This document shows positions 1-8,755 of a stretch of DNA of 64,000 bases, one piece after another. The notes under the pieces are model-generated. The model worked only from the letters and a program-made list of their open reading frames with translations. It made no database searches and was not told where the DNA came from. Made by a program: the position numbers and the translations under genes. Positions within the stretch are counted from its first letter, which is position 1. Each line of letters opens with the position of its first letter. The stretch covers positions 62,001 through 126,000 of the forward strand of contig NCEM01000017.1 of assembly GCA_002280725.1 (NCBI GenBank). Direction: 5' to 3'. Source of the stretch: Alphaproteobacteria bacterium 32-64-14 (GTDB lineage Bacteria > Pseudomonadota > Alphaproteobacteria > Caulobacterales > Hyphomonadaceae).

Positions 1-77
1 ATGCCGGCGCGCCCGCGCGCTATTTCCAGCAGGACCGCGGCGGCTGGGCGGAAAAGACGCCGGCGAAGAAAGACTGA
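1..77 (+). CDS. C-terminal end of an upstream gene (partial)
   Basis: An open frame enters from the left edge and ends at a TGA at 75-77. The visible tail reads about 24 residues and finishes in a lysine-rich end (TPAKKD). The part inside the window is too short to assign a family. It lies on the same strand as the next gene, with a gap of about 76 bases. Confidence 0.45.
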   Translation, partial: AGAPARYFQQDRGGWAEKTPAKKD

Positions 78-153
78 GTCTGCAGGCGCTGAAGTTTTCA
101 GTTGGCAGATACGATAATTCCGGCAAGCCTCTCCGTGGGTCGGGGAGACAATC

Positions 154-1707
154 ATGCGCAGACGCACATTGCTGAAGGGGATTGGCGGAACGGCCGTGCT
201 CCTGGCGGCTCCACGCGCGTGGGCCCAGAGCGATCAGGGCCGGTGGTTGCGTTTTGAAAGCGCGAATTTCATCTACTTCTCGACGGCCGACGAAGCGAAG
301 GCGCGCACGGAAGTTGCGGCGCTCGAAGGTTTCCATGCGCTGCTTGGCCGTTTGATGCCGCGCTCGCAGCGTAGTGCGCTGAAGCTGACGGTTTACGACA
401 CAACCACGCAACGCGAACTGGAGACGGCCTCGCCCGGCGCGGACGAGATCGTGCTGGGCTTCTATCAGCCGCGCATCGAGCACATCCGCGCCGTCACGTC
501 CTCGCGCAAGGATATGGAGCGCCAGCGCGACGTGCCGCGCCATGCCCGCGCCATGGATGCGCGCACCGTGTTGTTTCACGAGTATGCGCATCACCACATG
601 CGCGCAAACAACCGGCTGGCTTATCCCGCCTGGTACACGGAAGGGTTTGCCGAGTTTCTGTCGACGGTGGAGTTCACCGACAAGGGTGCGGACATCGGCA
701 AGGTGACGGTGAACCGGGCGACATGGATCATCCATGGCGACTGGCTGCCGATCGAGCCATTTCTCACCAAGCATCCGGCCCAGCTGAAGAGCGGCAAGGA
801 AGTGGCGCAGTTCTACGCCCAGTCGTGGATGGCCGCGCACTATCTCTTCTCGACGCCCGAGCGTGCGCGAGGCTTCGACAAGTACACCGCCGCGCTGCTT
901 CAGGGCGGCGATCTGTTGGGCGCGTTCGAGCCTGCCTTTGGCATCACGCCCGAGCAGTTTGACAAGGAGCTGCGCGACTACAAGCGCAAGCCGATCCGGT
1001 TCTGGACGCTCGGGGAATCGAAGCCTGACGGTTCGACCATCAAGGTTCAGCGTCTGGGCAAGTCGGCAGACGAGTTGTTATTGTCGATGTCGTTCCTGCG
1101 CGGCCTGCCGCCGCGGGAGGAGGCGAAGGATGCCATCGCGCGTGTTCTGGGCGAAGCGAAGAAGCGCCCGTCCGATCTTTACGCGCTGCAGTGCAAGGCG
1201 CTGAGCGAGGTCTGGTACGGGGACCTTGCAGAGGCGCGCACGCAGCTTGACGCCTTGCTGCCGCTGGATGCGTCGAACGCGGAGGTCCACCACCTCAGCG
1301 GGTTGTGCGATCTGCGTGCCGGCCGGAAGCTGGGTGACGAGGCTTTGCTGCAGAAGGCGCAGAACGCCTTTGGCCGGGCACATCAGCTTGATGATACGCG
1401 GCCGCAGACGATGTATCGCTATGTCGAATCCGGATTGGCGCTCACGGGCATGGACGATCAGCTGCTCGACGTGCTGGTCGGCGCCTATCTGTTGGCTCCG
1501 CAGGTCGATCCCATCGCGTTGACGACAGCGCAGGCGCTGATCGAGCGCGGGCGGCATGACGAGGCGATAGCCGTGCTCCGGCCGCTGACCGCGGAGTTTC
1601 ACGGAGACGGCATGGCGCGCCTCGCGCGGGAGCTGACGGATACCGCACTGGCGAAGGAGCAGACAAGGTTCAGCTTCTTCGGCGCAGCGGTGATGGACGA
1701 TGAGTAG
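154..1707 (+). CDS. Tat-exported HExxH metalloprotease-like protein with TPR-like C-terminus
   Basis: 517 residues. The N-terminus has a twin-arginine motif (RRRTLLKG) followed by a hydrophobic stretch and an AWAQ cleavage site near residue 25, so folded export to the periplasm is likely. A zinc-binding HEYAH lies at 142-146, followed about 17 residues later by a W..EG.AE segment whose Glu163 would be the third ligand of a gluzincin (peptidase MA-like clan). The C-terminal half (about 290-500) is helical and Ala/Leu-rich in the manner of tetratricopeptide repeats. This layout is seen in DUF1570-like proteins; the substrate is unknown. The stop lies 3 bases from the end of the convergent patatin gene. 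Both zinc histidines and the glutamate are present, so an active enzyme is plausible but unproven. Confidence 0.75.
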   Translation: MRRRTLLKGIGGTAVLLAAPRAWAQSDQGRWLRFESANFIYFSTADEAKARTEVAALEGFHALLGRLMPRSQRSALKLTVYDTTTQRELETASPGADEIVLGFYQPRIEHIRAVTSSRKDMERQRDVPRHARAMDARTVLFHEYAHHHMRANNRLAYPAWYTEGFAEFLSTVEFTDKGADIGKVTVNRATWIIHGDWLPIEPFLTKHPAQLKSGKEVAQFYAQSWMAAHYLFSTPERARGFDKYTAALLQGGDLLGAFEPAFGITPEQFDKELRDYKRKPIRFWTLGESKPDGSTIKVQRLGKSADELLLSMSFLRGLPPREEAKDAIARVLGEAKKRPSDLYALQCKALSEVWYGDLAEARTQLDALLPLDASNAEVHHLSGLCDLRAGRKLGDEALLQKAQNAFGRAHQLDDTRPQTMYRYVESGLALTGMDDQLLDVLVGAYLLAPQVDPIALTTAQALIERGRHDEAIAVLRPLTAEFHGDGMARLARELTDTALAKEQTRFSFFGAAVMDDE

Positions 1708-1710
1708 GCC

Positions 1711-3513
1711 TCAGTCCGCGGTCGCCGCTGCGTTGCCGCGGATGATCTGGGCGAGCGGGCCTTTGAGATCGGCTAGCGCCTGACGGGTTGCGTCGTAGCC
1801 GGACTGGACGGCGGGGTCGTATTCCTTCCAGTCGCGCAGCTCGATGCCTTTCATCTCCGGCGTCAGCAGGATGTCGGTGAGGGCGCGATGCTGGTTCGGG
1901 TTCACGCTGATCGTTGCAGCGCGCATCAGCAGGTTGGCGATGGGTGGCGGCGTCTTGAAGCCGTGTCGTAGCGTCCAGCCAAGGAAGCCGGGCGGGTTGA
2001 TGAAATCGTCCGCCGAAAGCGCTTCAGGCGCAACGGCGACATCGACGCCGATGATGCGGCCGCGATGGGTCTCGCGCATGACGTCGACCGGGAAGTTGTT
2101 GAGCACAGCGCCATCGACCAGCACTTGCCTGTCCGACGAGACGACGGGCGGCAGGATGCCGGGCAGCGAGATCGTGGCGCGCAGGGCTTCGCGCAGCAGC
2201 CCCGATGTGTGCACCTGGAAGGTGCCCTGCGTGAGATTGGTCGAGACCGCGAAGAAAGGTAGCGGCAGGTCCTCGATCAGAATGTCGCCGAAATGCTCTT
2301 TCAGCCGGGCATCCACCTTGTGGCCCTTGACGAGGCCGACAACGGGCAGGCGGTAGTCAGACAGCGGATTGCTTTCCACGAACGCCTTGTAGATGCGCGT
2401 GTGCATTTCCTCATCGTCCCAGCCGCATGCAATCCCGGCGGCGATGATCGCGCCCATCGATGCCCCGCCGACGAAGTCGACCGGGCAGGACGCCTCCCGC
2501 AGCGCCTTGATCACGCCGACATGGGCATAGGCGCGCGCGCCACCGCCGGAGAGCACGAGCCCGACTGACTTTCCGGACATGGTGCGCGCAAGGCGTCGCG
2601 CCTGTTCCTGATCGAGGCCGTCCCAATGGAACACGCGCGTCGCCTCGGTGGCGTACTTCCATTCCAGCGTGGATGTCGCGCGGCGCTCTTCGTGGTGATG
2701 AATCAGAACAAGGTCGACCAGACGAAACTGGCGGGCGGGCGATGTGTCCTCGGGAAGCAAGGGCACGGAGGGGCGCGCATCTGCGCGGGCCAGCACCCAC
2801 ATGCGGTCGGCGTGGCGCTGGGTCATCTTGAACCAGGCCGTATCGCCGATGGCGCCGAGCAGGAGCACGATGTCGTTGCGATTTTCCAGCTCGTCGAAAT
2901 AGGCGGCGGGCATGCCGACGGCCTCTTCGCCCACGGTGGCGACGCGCAGGCCCATCGTCTTCAACTCGTCCGTCAGCATCGTGGCGCGGAGCTTCAGGTC
3001 TATGGTCGGCGAGGTGGTGACAAGCGCGAACACTTTCGGTTCGGCCGAGCGGCCTGTCTTCCGGCGCGCCTGGCGCATGCGCACCATGATGACGCGGGTG
3101 AGCCGCTCCATGATGGCGGGGTCGGAGCGGACGAGTTGCATGAAGCTCTGCCGCGGCATGGACAGGAGCTCGGTGTCGCGCAGCGCGAAGACGGCGTGTT
3201 CGTGCGGCTCGCCGGCGATCATCGACATCTCGCCAACAGGATCGCCCGCGCGGATGTGGCCCACGAGTTCAAGCTGGCCGCTGGCGTTTGTGCGGAAGGC
3301 GCCGAGCGAGCCGGACAGGACGAAGTAGATCTGGTCGGACGGATCGCCCGGGGCAAACAGCTGCCAGCCGCCGGGCAGGCCGAAATAGCGGGCGTCCTCG
3401 TCGGCGGCCTTCAGCGCGCGCGGGGGCGCGCCCCGCAGGAAGGGGACCGATTTGAGCGTGGGGGCAAGGGGATCGGCATCCACCTTTGTCCGGTTCTTGG
3501 TTTTCAAGCCCAT
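1711..3513 (-). CDS. Cyclic-nucleotide-binding patatin-like phospholipase (NTE family)
   Basis: 600 residues from the ATG at 3513; a TTG 19 codons upstream is possible but less likely. The N-terminal third carries a cNMP-binding fold (APGDPSDQIYFVLSGSLG, then a GDPVGEM segment resembling the phosphate-binding cassette). The middle part links to a patatin domain with the glycine-rich oxyanion motif GGGARAYAH, the nucleophile motif GGASMGA (Ser352) and the dyad aspartate in VDGAVLNN (Asp467). Family knowledge: this is the bacterial counterpart of neuropathy target esterase, a lysophospholipase or esterase whose cNMP-like domain may or may not bind a nucleotide. No signal peptide or membrane segment is obvious. 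Three tandem 17-bp repeats lie just upstream. It converges on the metalloprotease gene. Confidence 0.85.
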   Translation of the reverse strand: MGLKTKNRTKVDADPLAPTLKSVPFLRGAPPRALKAADEDARYFGLPGGWQLFAPGDPSDQIYFVLSGSLGAFRTNASGQLELVGHIRAGDPVGEMSMIAGEPHEHAVFALRDTELLSMPRQSFMQLVRSDPAIMERLTRVIMVRMRQARRKTGRSAEPKVFALVTTSPTIDLKLRATMLTDELKTMGLRVATVGEEAVGMPAAYFDELENRNDIVLLLGAIGDTAWFKMTQRHADRMWVLARADARPSVPLLPEDTSPARQFRLVDLVLIHHHEERRATSTLEWKYATEATRVFHWDGLDQEQARRLARTMSGKSVGLVLSGGGARAYAHVGVIKALREASCPVDFVGGASMGAIIAAGIACGWDDEEMHTRIYKAFVESNPLSDYRLPVVGLVKGHKVDARLKEHFGDILIEDLPLPFFAVSTNLTQGTFQVHTSGLLREALRATISLPGILPPVVSSDRQVLVDGAVLNNFPVDVMRETHRGRIIGVDVAVAPEALSADDFINPPGFLGWTLRHGFKTPPPIANLLMRAATISVNPNQHRALTDILLTPEMKGIELRDWKEYDPAVQSGYDATRQALADLKGPLAQIIRGNAAATAD

Positions 3514-3572
3514 GGCGTTCAGACCCGGCCCGACTGTGGTTCCCGCTCGAGTTCCAACACTAACGCACAAAC

Positions 3573-3623
3573 TTGAAAGAAAGGTTGGCTTGAAAGAAAG
3601 GTTGGTTTGAAAGAAAGGCCGGC
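3573..3623. repeat. Three tandem 17-bp direct repeats upstream of the patatin gene
   Basis: Units at 3573-3589, 3590-3606 and 3607-3623 share the core TTGAAAGAAAGG; the first two differ only in the last base and the third has CC in place of TT near its end. They abut without spacers and sit between the divergent patatin (start 3513) and DUF885 (start 3771) genes. The strand bias (purines on +, CTTTCTTTCAA on -) and placement about 60 bases before the patatin start suggest a regulator-binding array or a replication-slippage tract. Confidence 0.8.
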
Positions 3624-3770
3624 TTTATGGGCGCGGCGAAACGGCCGGTTTTCCATCCTCCCACTGACGTAGGGGCTGTGGCCGATATCTTTCAAGGCGC
3701 AGGACGCAGCCAAGCCTTGACCGCGAGGCCTTGCACCTAGCAATTCCGCAGGAATGGCGGGAGTGAACCC

Positions 3771-5561
3771 TTGAAGATCGTCGGTGTGTGCGTGGCGGGC
3801 TTGCTGGCGTCGGCCTGTATGTTGCCTGCGCCTGCGCAGGTGGTTGACGCGGCTGCCGTCAGGAATGCCGAGAATCCAGCGCTCGCCGCCATCCTGGCGG
3901 ATTACGAGGCGTACTCGCGGCAGGTCGATCCGATCTCGGCGGGAATGGAGGGCGACAGAGCCGCGCTGTCGCGCCTGCCGGACAATTCACGCGCGTTCGA
4001 GGTTGCGCAGGAGCCGGCGTTGACGGCGTTCGCCCGGCGGCTGGCCGCGATCGATCCGGCGGCGCTTTCGGCGGCGGATGCGCTGAACCACGCTTTCCTG
4101 GCCTATGTGATCGACCGGACCCTCGCAGGCATACCGCTGGATACGGACAGGCTGGATGCGTTCAACTCGGAAGGCGGGCCGGGTCAGACGGCGGCGTACC
4201 TTGCGCGCGTGACGCGGGTTGTGACGGTGGAAGACGCCGAGGCGTGGATCGCGCGGTTGGAGGCGTTGCCGAAATTCTATCGCGACCAGCTGGAGAGCGC
4301 GCGGCGCGGGCTGACCACCGGCATGATGCAGCCGCGATCGGTTGTGGAAAGCGCGCTGGGCCTGATGGAGCCGGATGCCGCGCTGACGCCGGAGACGGAC
4401 CCGCTTCTGAAGCCGTTCGCGGCGCTGCCTGCGACCATTCCGGCGGATCGGCAGGCGAGCCTGCGGGCGCGGGCGGCGAAGGCGGTGGCGGATGGCGTGA
4501 TGCCGGCGCGGCGTGAGTGGGCGACGTTCCTGCGGCAGGAGTATCTGCCGAAAGCGCCAGAGACTCTGGGGCTCGCGTATCGGCCGGGCGGCAAGGAGAT
4601 GTATGCGTATCTGGTGCGCAGCTTCACCACGACCGAGCTGACGCCGGACGAGGTGCACGAGATCGGCAAGCAGGAAGTCGCCCGCATCCGTGCGCGCATG
4701 GATGTGGAGATGGAGGCGGCGGGCTGGACGGGAGACTTTGCAAGCTTTCTGCATTTCCTGCGCACCGATCCTCAGTTCTACGCGACGACGCGCGTGGACC
4801 TGCTGGAGAAGGCGTCCGAAATGGCCAAGCGCGCGGATGATCATCTGCCCGCGCTGTTCTGGACATTGCCGCGAACGCCTTATGGCGTGCGCGAGGTGCC
4901 GCGCGAGATCGAGGCGACGTACACGACGGGGCGCTATTTCCAGGGCTCGCTGCGCAATGGCGTGGCGGGCGGGTACATGGTCAACACGTCTGCGCTGGAT
5001 CAGCGGCCGCTGTATGAGTTGCCGGCGCTGACGCTGCATGAGGCGGCGCCGGGGCACCACATACAGATCGCGCTGCAGCAGGAGGCGGACGACCAGCCCT
5101 ATTTCCGGCGCGGCGTTGATGTGACGGCGTTCGTGGAAGGCTGGGGTCTCTATTCCGAATTCCTGGGCGAGGAGATGGGCTTCTATCGCACGCCGTATGA
5201 GCGCTTTGGCCGCCTCTCATATGAAATGTGGCGTGCGTGCCGGCTGGTGGCGGATACGGGCATTCACTGGCTGGGCTGGAATATCGAGCAGGCGCGGGCG
5301 TGCTTCCGCGATAACTCGGCCCTGTCTCCGCTGAACATCGAGACCGAGCTGCAGCGCTATATCGGCTGGCCGGGGCAGGCGACGGCCTACAAGATCGGCG
5401 AGATCAGGCTGCGGGACGTGCGGGCGAGGGCGGAGCGTGAGCTGGGCGCCCGGTTCGATATCCGGCGTTTCCATGATGCGCTGCTGGTCAATGGCCCGCT
5501 GCCGATGGCGTTGCTGGACAGCCGGATGGACCGCTGGATCGCGGATCAGAAGGCCAGATAG
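3771..5561 (+). CDS. DUF885 family exported protein
   Basis: 596 residues, starting at a TTG preceded by GGGAG at suitable spacing; no in-frame ATG or GTG fits better. A hydrophobic N-terminus with a cysteine at 16 (LLASACMLPAPAQ) points to a secreted protein or possibly a lipoprotein, though the lipobox is weak. The C-terminal half carries the family hallmark HEAAPGHHIQ, an HExxxxH-type zinc-like motif, followed by an EGW(G)LYSE segment. Family knowledge: DUF885 proteins resemble metallopeptidases, and most members have no characterised substrate. It stands alone between the divergent patatin gene and mccB. A role as a periplasmic carboxypeptidase-like hydrolase is inference. Confidence 0.85.
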   Translation: MKIVGVCVAGLLASACMLPAPAQVVDAAAVRNAENPALAAILADYEAYSRQVDPISAGMEGDRAALSRLPDNSRAFEVAQEPALTAFARRLAAIDPAALSAADALNHAFLAYVIDRTLAGIPLDTDRLDAFNSEGGPGQTAAYLARVTRVVTVEDAEAWIARLEALPKFYRDQLESARRGLTTGMMQPRSVVESALGLMEPDAALTPETDPLLKPFAALPATIPADRQASLRARAAKAVADGVMPARREWATFLRQEYLPKAPETLGLAYRPGGKEMYAYLVRSFTTTELTPDEVHEIGKQEVARIRARMDVEMEAAGWTGDFASFLHFLRTDPQFYATTRVDLLEKASEMAKRADDHLPALFWTLPRTPYGVREVPREIEATYTTGRYFQGSLRNGVAGGYMVNTSALDQRPLYELPALTLHEAAPGHHIQIALQQEADDQPYFRRGVDVTAFVEGWGLYSEFLGEEMGFYRTPYERFGRLSYEMWRACRLVADTGIHWLGWNIEQARACFRDNSALSPLNIETELQRYIGWPGQATAYKIGEIRLRDVRARAERELGARFDIRRFHDALLVNGPLPMALLDSRMDRWIADQKAR

Positions 5562-5624
5562 GCGACCCGGCTTGCCACAAGGGCGCCGCGTGACCTTAAT
5601 GCCCGGGATTCGAAAGGCTTGTTC

Positions 5625-7213
5625 ATGGCGAGACTGCATTCTCAGGTGAGCGCTGCGACGGCGAAGTTTCAGGGCAATGCCGCAGGGATGCAGCGGCTTG
5701 TGCAGGAGCTTCGCGAGAAGACCGCCAAGGCAGCGCTTGGCGGGCCAGAAAGCTCGCGCACGCGCCATGCGGCGCGCGGAAAGTTGCTTCCGAGGGAGAG
5801 AGTGGAGCAGCTGGTGGATGCGGGCTCGCCGTTTCTGGAGCTGTCGCCGCTAGCGGCGGAGGGCATGTATGATGGCGAGGCGCCAGCGGCGGGCGTGATC
5901 ACTGGCATCGGCCGCGTGGCGGGGCGCGAGTGTGTGATCGTCTGCAATGACGCCACCGTGAAGGGCGGCGCGTATTTCCCGATCACCGTGAAGAAGCACC
6001 TGCGCGCGCAGGAAGTGGCGATCGAGAACAGCCTGCCGTGCGTCTATCTGGTGGACTCGGGCGGCGCGAACCTGCCGCACCAGTCGGAAGTGTTTCCGGA
6101 CCGCGAGCATTTCGGGCGCATCTTCTACAACCAGGCCAACATGAGCGCGCGGGGAATCCCGCAGGTCGCCGCCGTGATGGGCTCGTGCACGGCGGGCGGC
6201 GCGTATGTGCCGGCGATGTCGGATGAGACGGTGATCGTGCGCAAGCAGGGCACGATCTTCCTTGGCGGGCCGCCGCTGGTGAAGGCGGCGACGGGCGAGA
6301 TCATCTCGGCGGAAGATCTGGGCGGCGCGGATGTGCACGCGCGCAAATCTGGCGTGGCGAATCACTATGCGGCCAACGACGCGCATGCGCTGCAGATGAT
6401 CCGGGACATCGTGAAGAACTTCAACCGCGCGAGTCGCTGTTCGATCCAGCGGAGCTGGATGGCGTTGTCCCGCAGGATGTGCGCGAGCCGTATGACGTGC
6501 GCGAGGTGATTGCGCGGCTGGTGGACGGATCGGAGTTCGACGAGTTCAAGAAGCTGTATGGCGAAACGCTGGTGACGGGGTTTGCGCACCTGCACGGCAT
6601 GCCGATCGGCATTGTCGCCAACAACGGCATCCTGTTTTCCGAAAGCGCGCAGAAGGCGGCGCACTTCATCCAGCTGTGCGATCAGCGCGGCATTCCGCTG
6701 GTGTTCCTGCAGAACATCACGGGCTTCATGGTCGGCTCGAAATACGAGACAGGCGGCATCGCCAAGGACGGCGCGAAGATGGTGACGGCGGTGGCGACCG
6801 CGCGCGTGCCGAAATTCACCGTGGTGATCGGCGGCTCCTACGGCGCAGGCAATTACGGCATGTGTGGTCGTGCGTATTCCCCGCGCTTCCTGTTCATGTG
6901 GCCGAACGCGCGCATCAGCGTGATGGGCGGCGAACAGGCGGCCAGCGTGCTCGCGACCGTCAAGCGCGACGCGATGGAAGCCAAGGGGCAGTCGTGGGCT
7001 GCGGAAGAGGAAGCCAAGTTCAAGGCGCCGATCCGCGATCTCTACGAGCGCGAAGGCTCGCCTTACTTCTCGACCGCGCGGCTGTGGGACGATGGGATCA
7101 TCGCGCCGAGCGACACGCGGCGTGTGCTGGGTCTGGCGTTGTCGGCGTCGCTGAACGCGCCGCACGGGCGGGCGGCGGATCGCGAGACGGGGTTTGGCGT
7201 TTTCAGGATGTAG
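5625..7213 (+). pseudogene. mccB: Methylcrotonyl-CoA carboxylase beta subunit, frameshifted and internally shortened
   Basis: The carboxyltransferase subunit of 3-methylcrotonyl-CoA carboxylase (leucine degradation). It starts at the ATG at 5625 after AAAGG. The first frame reads a normal N-terminal domain ([44 protein letters not shown]) up to IVKNFNR near 6428. The downstream frame resumes at about 6431 with [16 protein letters not shown] and continues to a normal C-terminus ([12 protein letters not shown]-type motif, [14 protein letters not shown], ending FGVFRM). The two halves are one base out of phase. Compared with remembered MccB/LiuB proteins, about 11 residues between the N-x-N segment and the EPLF-type segment are missing. 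A deletion of 3n+1 bases (about 31-37 nt) fits; an assembly error is the alternative. As read, no complete enzyme is made. Confidence 0.85.
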
Positions 7214-7215
7214 TC

Positions 7216-7884
7216 ATGGCGAGCGACGCATTTCCGCCGAAGGGTAGTACAGCCATAGGCAAGCCCGTTTGGGAGCTGCGTTCGATACGCACCATGTCCT
7301 ACACGTGCGGCCATTGCGGAAACCTCGTTTCAAATAACGAGGGGTTCCAAGCCACAGTGTACTACCAGCAGCTGCTTGGCAGCCGCATGGAAAAGAACGC
7401 GGCTGTTGGTGCCTACATTCAAATCTGTCACGTCTGCGGCCATCCAACCTACTTTCGCTCTGACGGTGTTCAGCACCCCCTTGGCGTTGTTGGTCGTAGA
7501 TTTAAGCACGTTCCCAAAGATCTTGTTTCAACTTATCTGCAAGCCTGTCGAGCCCTCAAAGCCGGATGCTTTGAAGCGTCAGTCATGGTGGCGCGGAGGT
7601 TGCTGATGGTTCTGGCTTGGAGGCTTAAGGCCGACGATGGGAAGAAGTTTCAGTACTACGTGGAGTACCTGGTTTTCGTTGGAGCGATCTCGGCCCCAAT
7701 GAAGACTTGGGTCGACAAAATCAGAACTATCGGAAATGCGGCAACGCACGAAATTCCTGAGGTAAGCGAAGAAGAAACGAAGTCGGTTCTAAAATTCGTT
7801 GAGCTGGTGTTCGAGAACGTCTTTGAGGCAGCTGGCGATGCTGGCGTCGACTCTCCCTTCGAATTGAGAAGTTCGACCGACTAG
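7216..7884 (+). CDS. Zinc-ribbon DUF4145 protein, low GC
   Basis: 222 residues, starting 2 bases after the mccB stop. Two CxxC pairs (Cys31/34 and Cys71/74) form a likely zinc ribbon. The C-terminal two thirds match the DUF4145 pattern: an amphipathic helix with many Ala/Arg (FEASVMVARRLLMVLAWRL), then KIRTIGNAATHE and an acidic EEET helix. Family knowledge: DUF4145 occurs alone or fused to restriction and defence proteins; its function is unsettled. Bases 7621-7800 contain 86 G+C out of 180 (48%), far below the flanking genes, so this looks like a recently acquired gene placed inside the leucine-degradation block. Confidence 0.75.
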   Translation: MASDAFPPKGSTAIGKPVWELRSIRTMSYTCGHCGNLVSNNEGFQATVYYQQLLGSRMEKNAAVGAYIQICHVCGHPTYFRSDGVQHPLGVVGRRFKHVPKDLVSTYLQACRALKAGCFEASVMVARRLLMVLAWRLKADDGKKFQYYVEYLVFVGAISAPMKTWVDKIRTIGNAATHEIPEVSEEETKSVLKFVELVFENVFEAAGDAGVDSPFELRSSTD

Positions 7885-7892
7885 GAGGCCCC

Positions 7893-8696
7893 ATGAACTC
7901 CGAAGCCCTAAACGCGCTTGAGCAGACGATTGCCATCGCGCGTCAGCGGGCGGAGGGCCGGGTGCCGGTTGTCGGTGTGGCGGGACCGCAGGGCTCTGGC
8001 AAGACTACGCTGGTGGCGGCTTATGCGGCGGCGCATCGGGATGTGGCGCATTTCTCGCTTGATGATGTGTACCTGCCTGCGGGGTATCGCCGCCTGATTG
8101 CGGAGAGCGTGCATCCATTGTTCGGGACGCGCGGGCCGCCGGGGACGCACAATCTTCTGCAGCTCAACGAGACGCTGGATGAGCTGCTGGAAGCAAAGGC
8201 CGGTGCGCAGATTTTCCTGCCGGCGTTCGACAAGGTGACCGACAATCCGGTCCATTCGACGCGGCGGCCCGTGTTTCGCGGCAAACCTTCGGTTGTCCTG
8301 GTGGATGGCTGGTGTCTGGGCGCGCTGGCGGAGGCGGATGACGCGCTGGTTACGCCCCTCAATCTGCTGGAGACGGAGCGCGACAAGGACGCGGGCTGGC
8401 GCAAGGAAGTGAACGCCAATCTTGCGGGCGCTTACCAGCTGACGTTTGGGCGGCTGGACGCGATCATCGCCCTACAGGCGCCGTCCTTCGCCATCATCAA
8501 TGACTGGCGCTGCGAGCAGGAGGCGGGGCTGCTGGGGCGGGACCTGACCGAGGAAGATCGCAAACGGATATGGCTGTTCGTGCAGTTCTTCGAGCGCATC
8601 ACGCGGCACATGATGGCCGGCGGGCGGCGGGCGGATATCGAGGTGCAGCTCGACGAGCGTCGCAATGTGACCGAGATCAGGCGCATCGCGGTTTGA
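7893..8696 (+). CDS. P-loop kinase of the D-glycerate 3-kinase (GLYK/Tda10) family
   Basis: 267 residues, ATG preceded by AGGAGG. The Walker A motif GPQGSGKTT is at 31-39. It is followed by SLDDVYLP and HPLFGTRGPPGTHN, signatures of the plant-type glycerate kinase/Tda10 family, and VLVDGWCLG as the Walker B region. Family knowledge: plant GLYK makes 3-phosphoglycerate from D-glycerate, while bacterial members (YggC-like) are poorly tested and may phosphorylate other small acids. It sits between the DUF4145 gene and the hydratase of leucine degradation. The location gives no clear substrate, so glycerate is the default guess. Confidence 0.75.
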   Translation: MNSEALNALEQTIAIARQRAEGRVPVVGVAGPQGSGKTTLVAAYAAAHRDVAHFSLDDVYLPAGYRRLIAESVHPLFGTRGPPGTHNLLQLNETLDELLEAKAGAQIFLPAFDKVTDNPVHSTRRPVFRGKPSVVLVDGWCLGALAEADDALVTPLNLLETERDKDAGWRKEVNANLAGAYQLTFGRLDAIIALQAPSFAIINDWRCEQEAGLLGRDLTEEDRKRIWLFVQFFERITRHMMAGGRRADIEVQLDERRNVTEIRRIAV

Positions 8697-8755
8697 TCGC
8701 GCTACGTGACGTGCAGCCCCAGTCGCACTAGATGATGGGGCAAAGGAGTCTTCCC

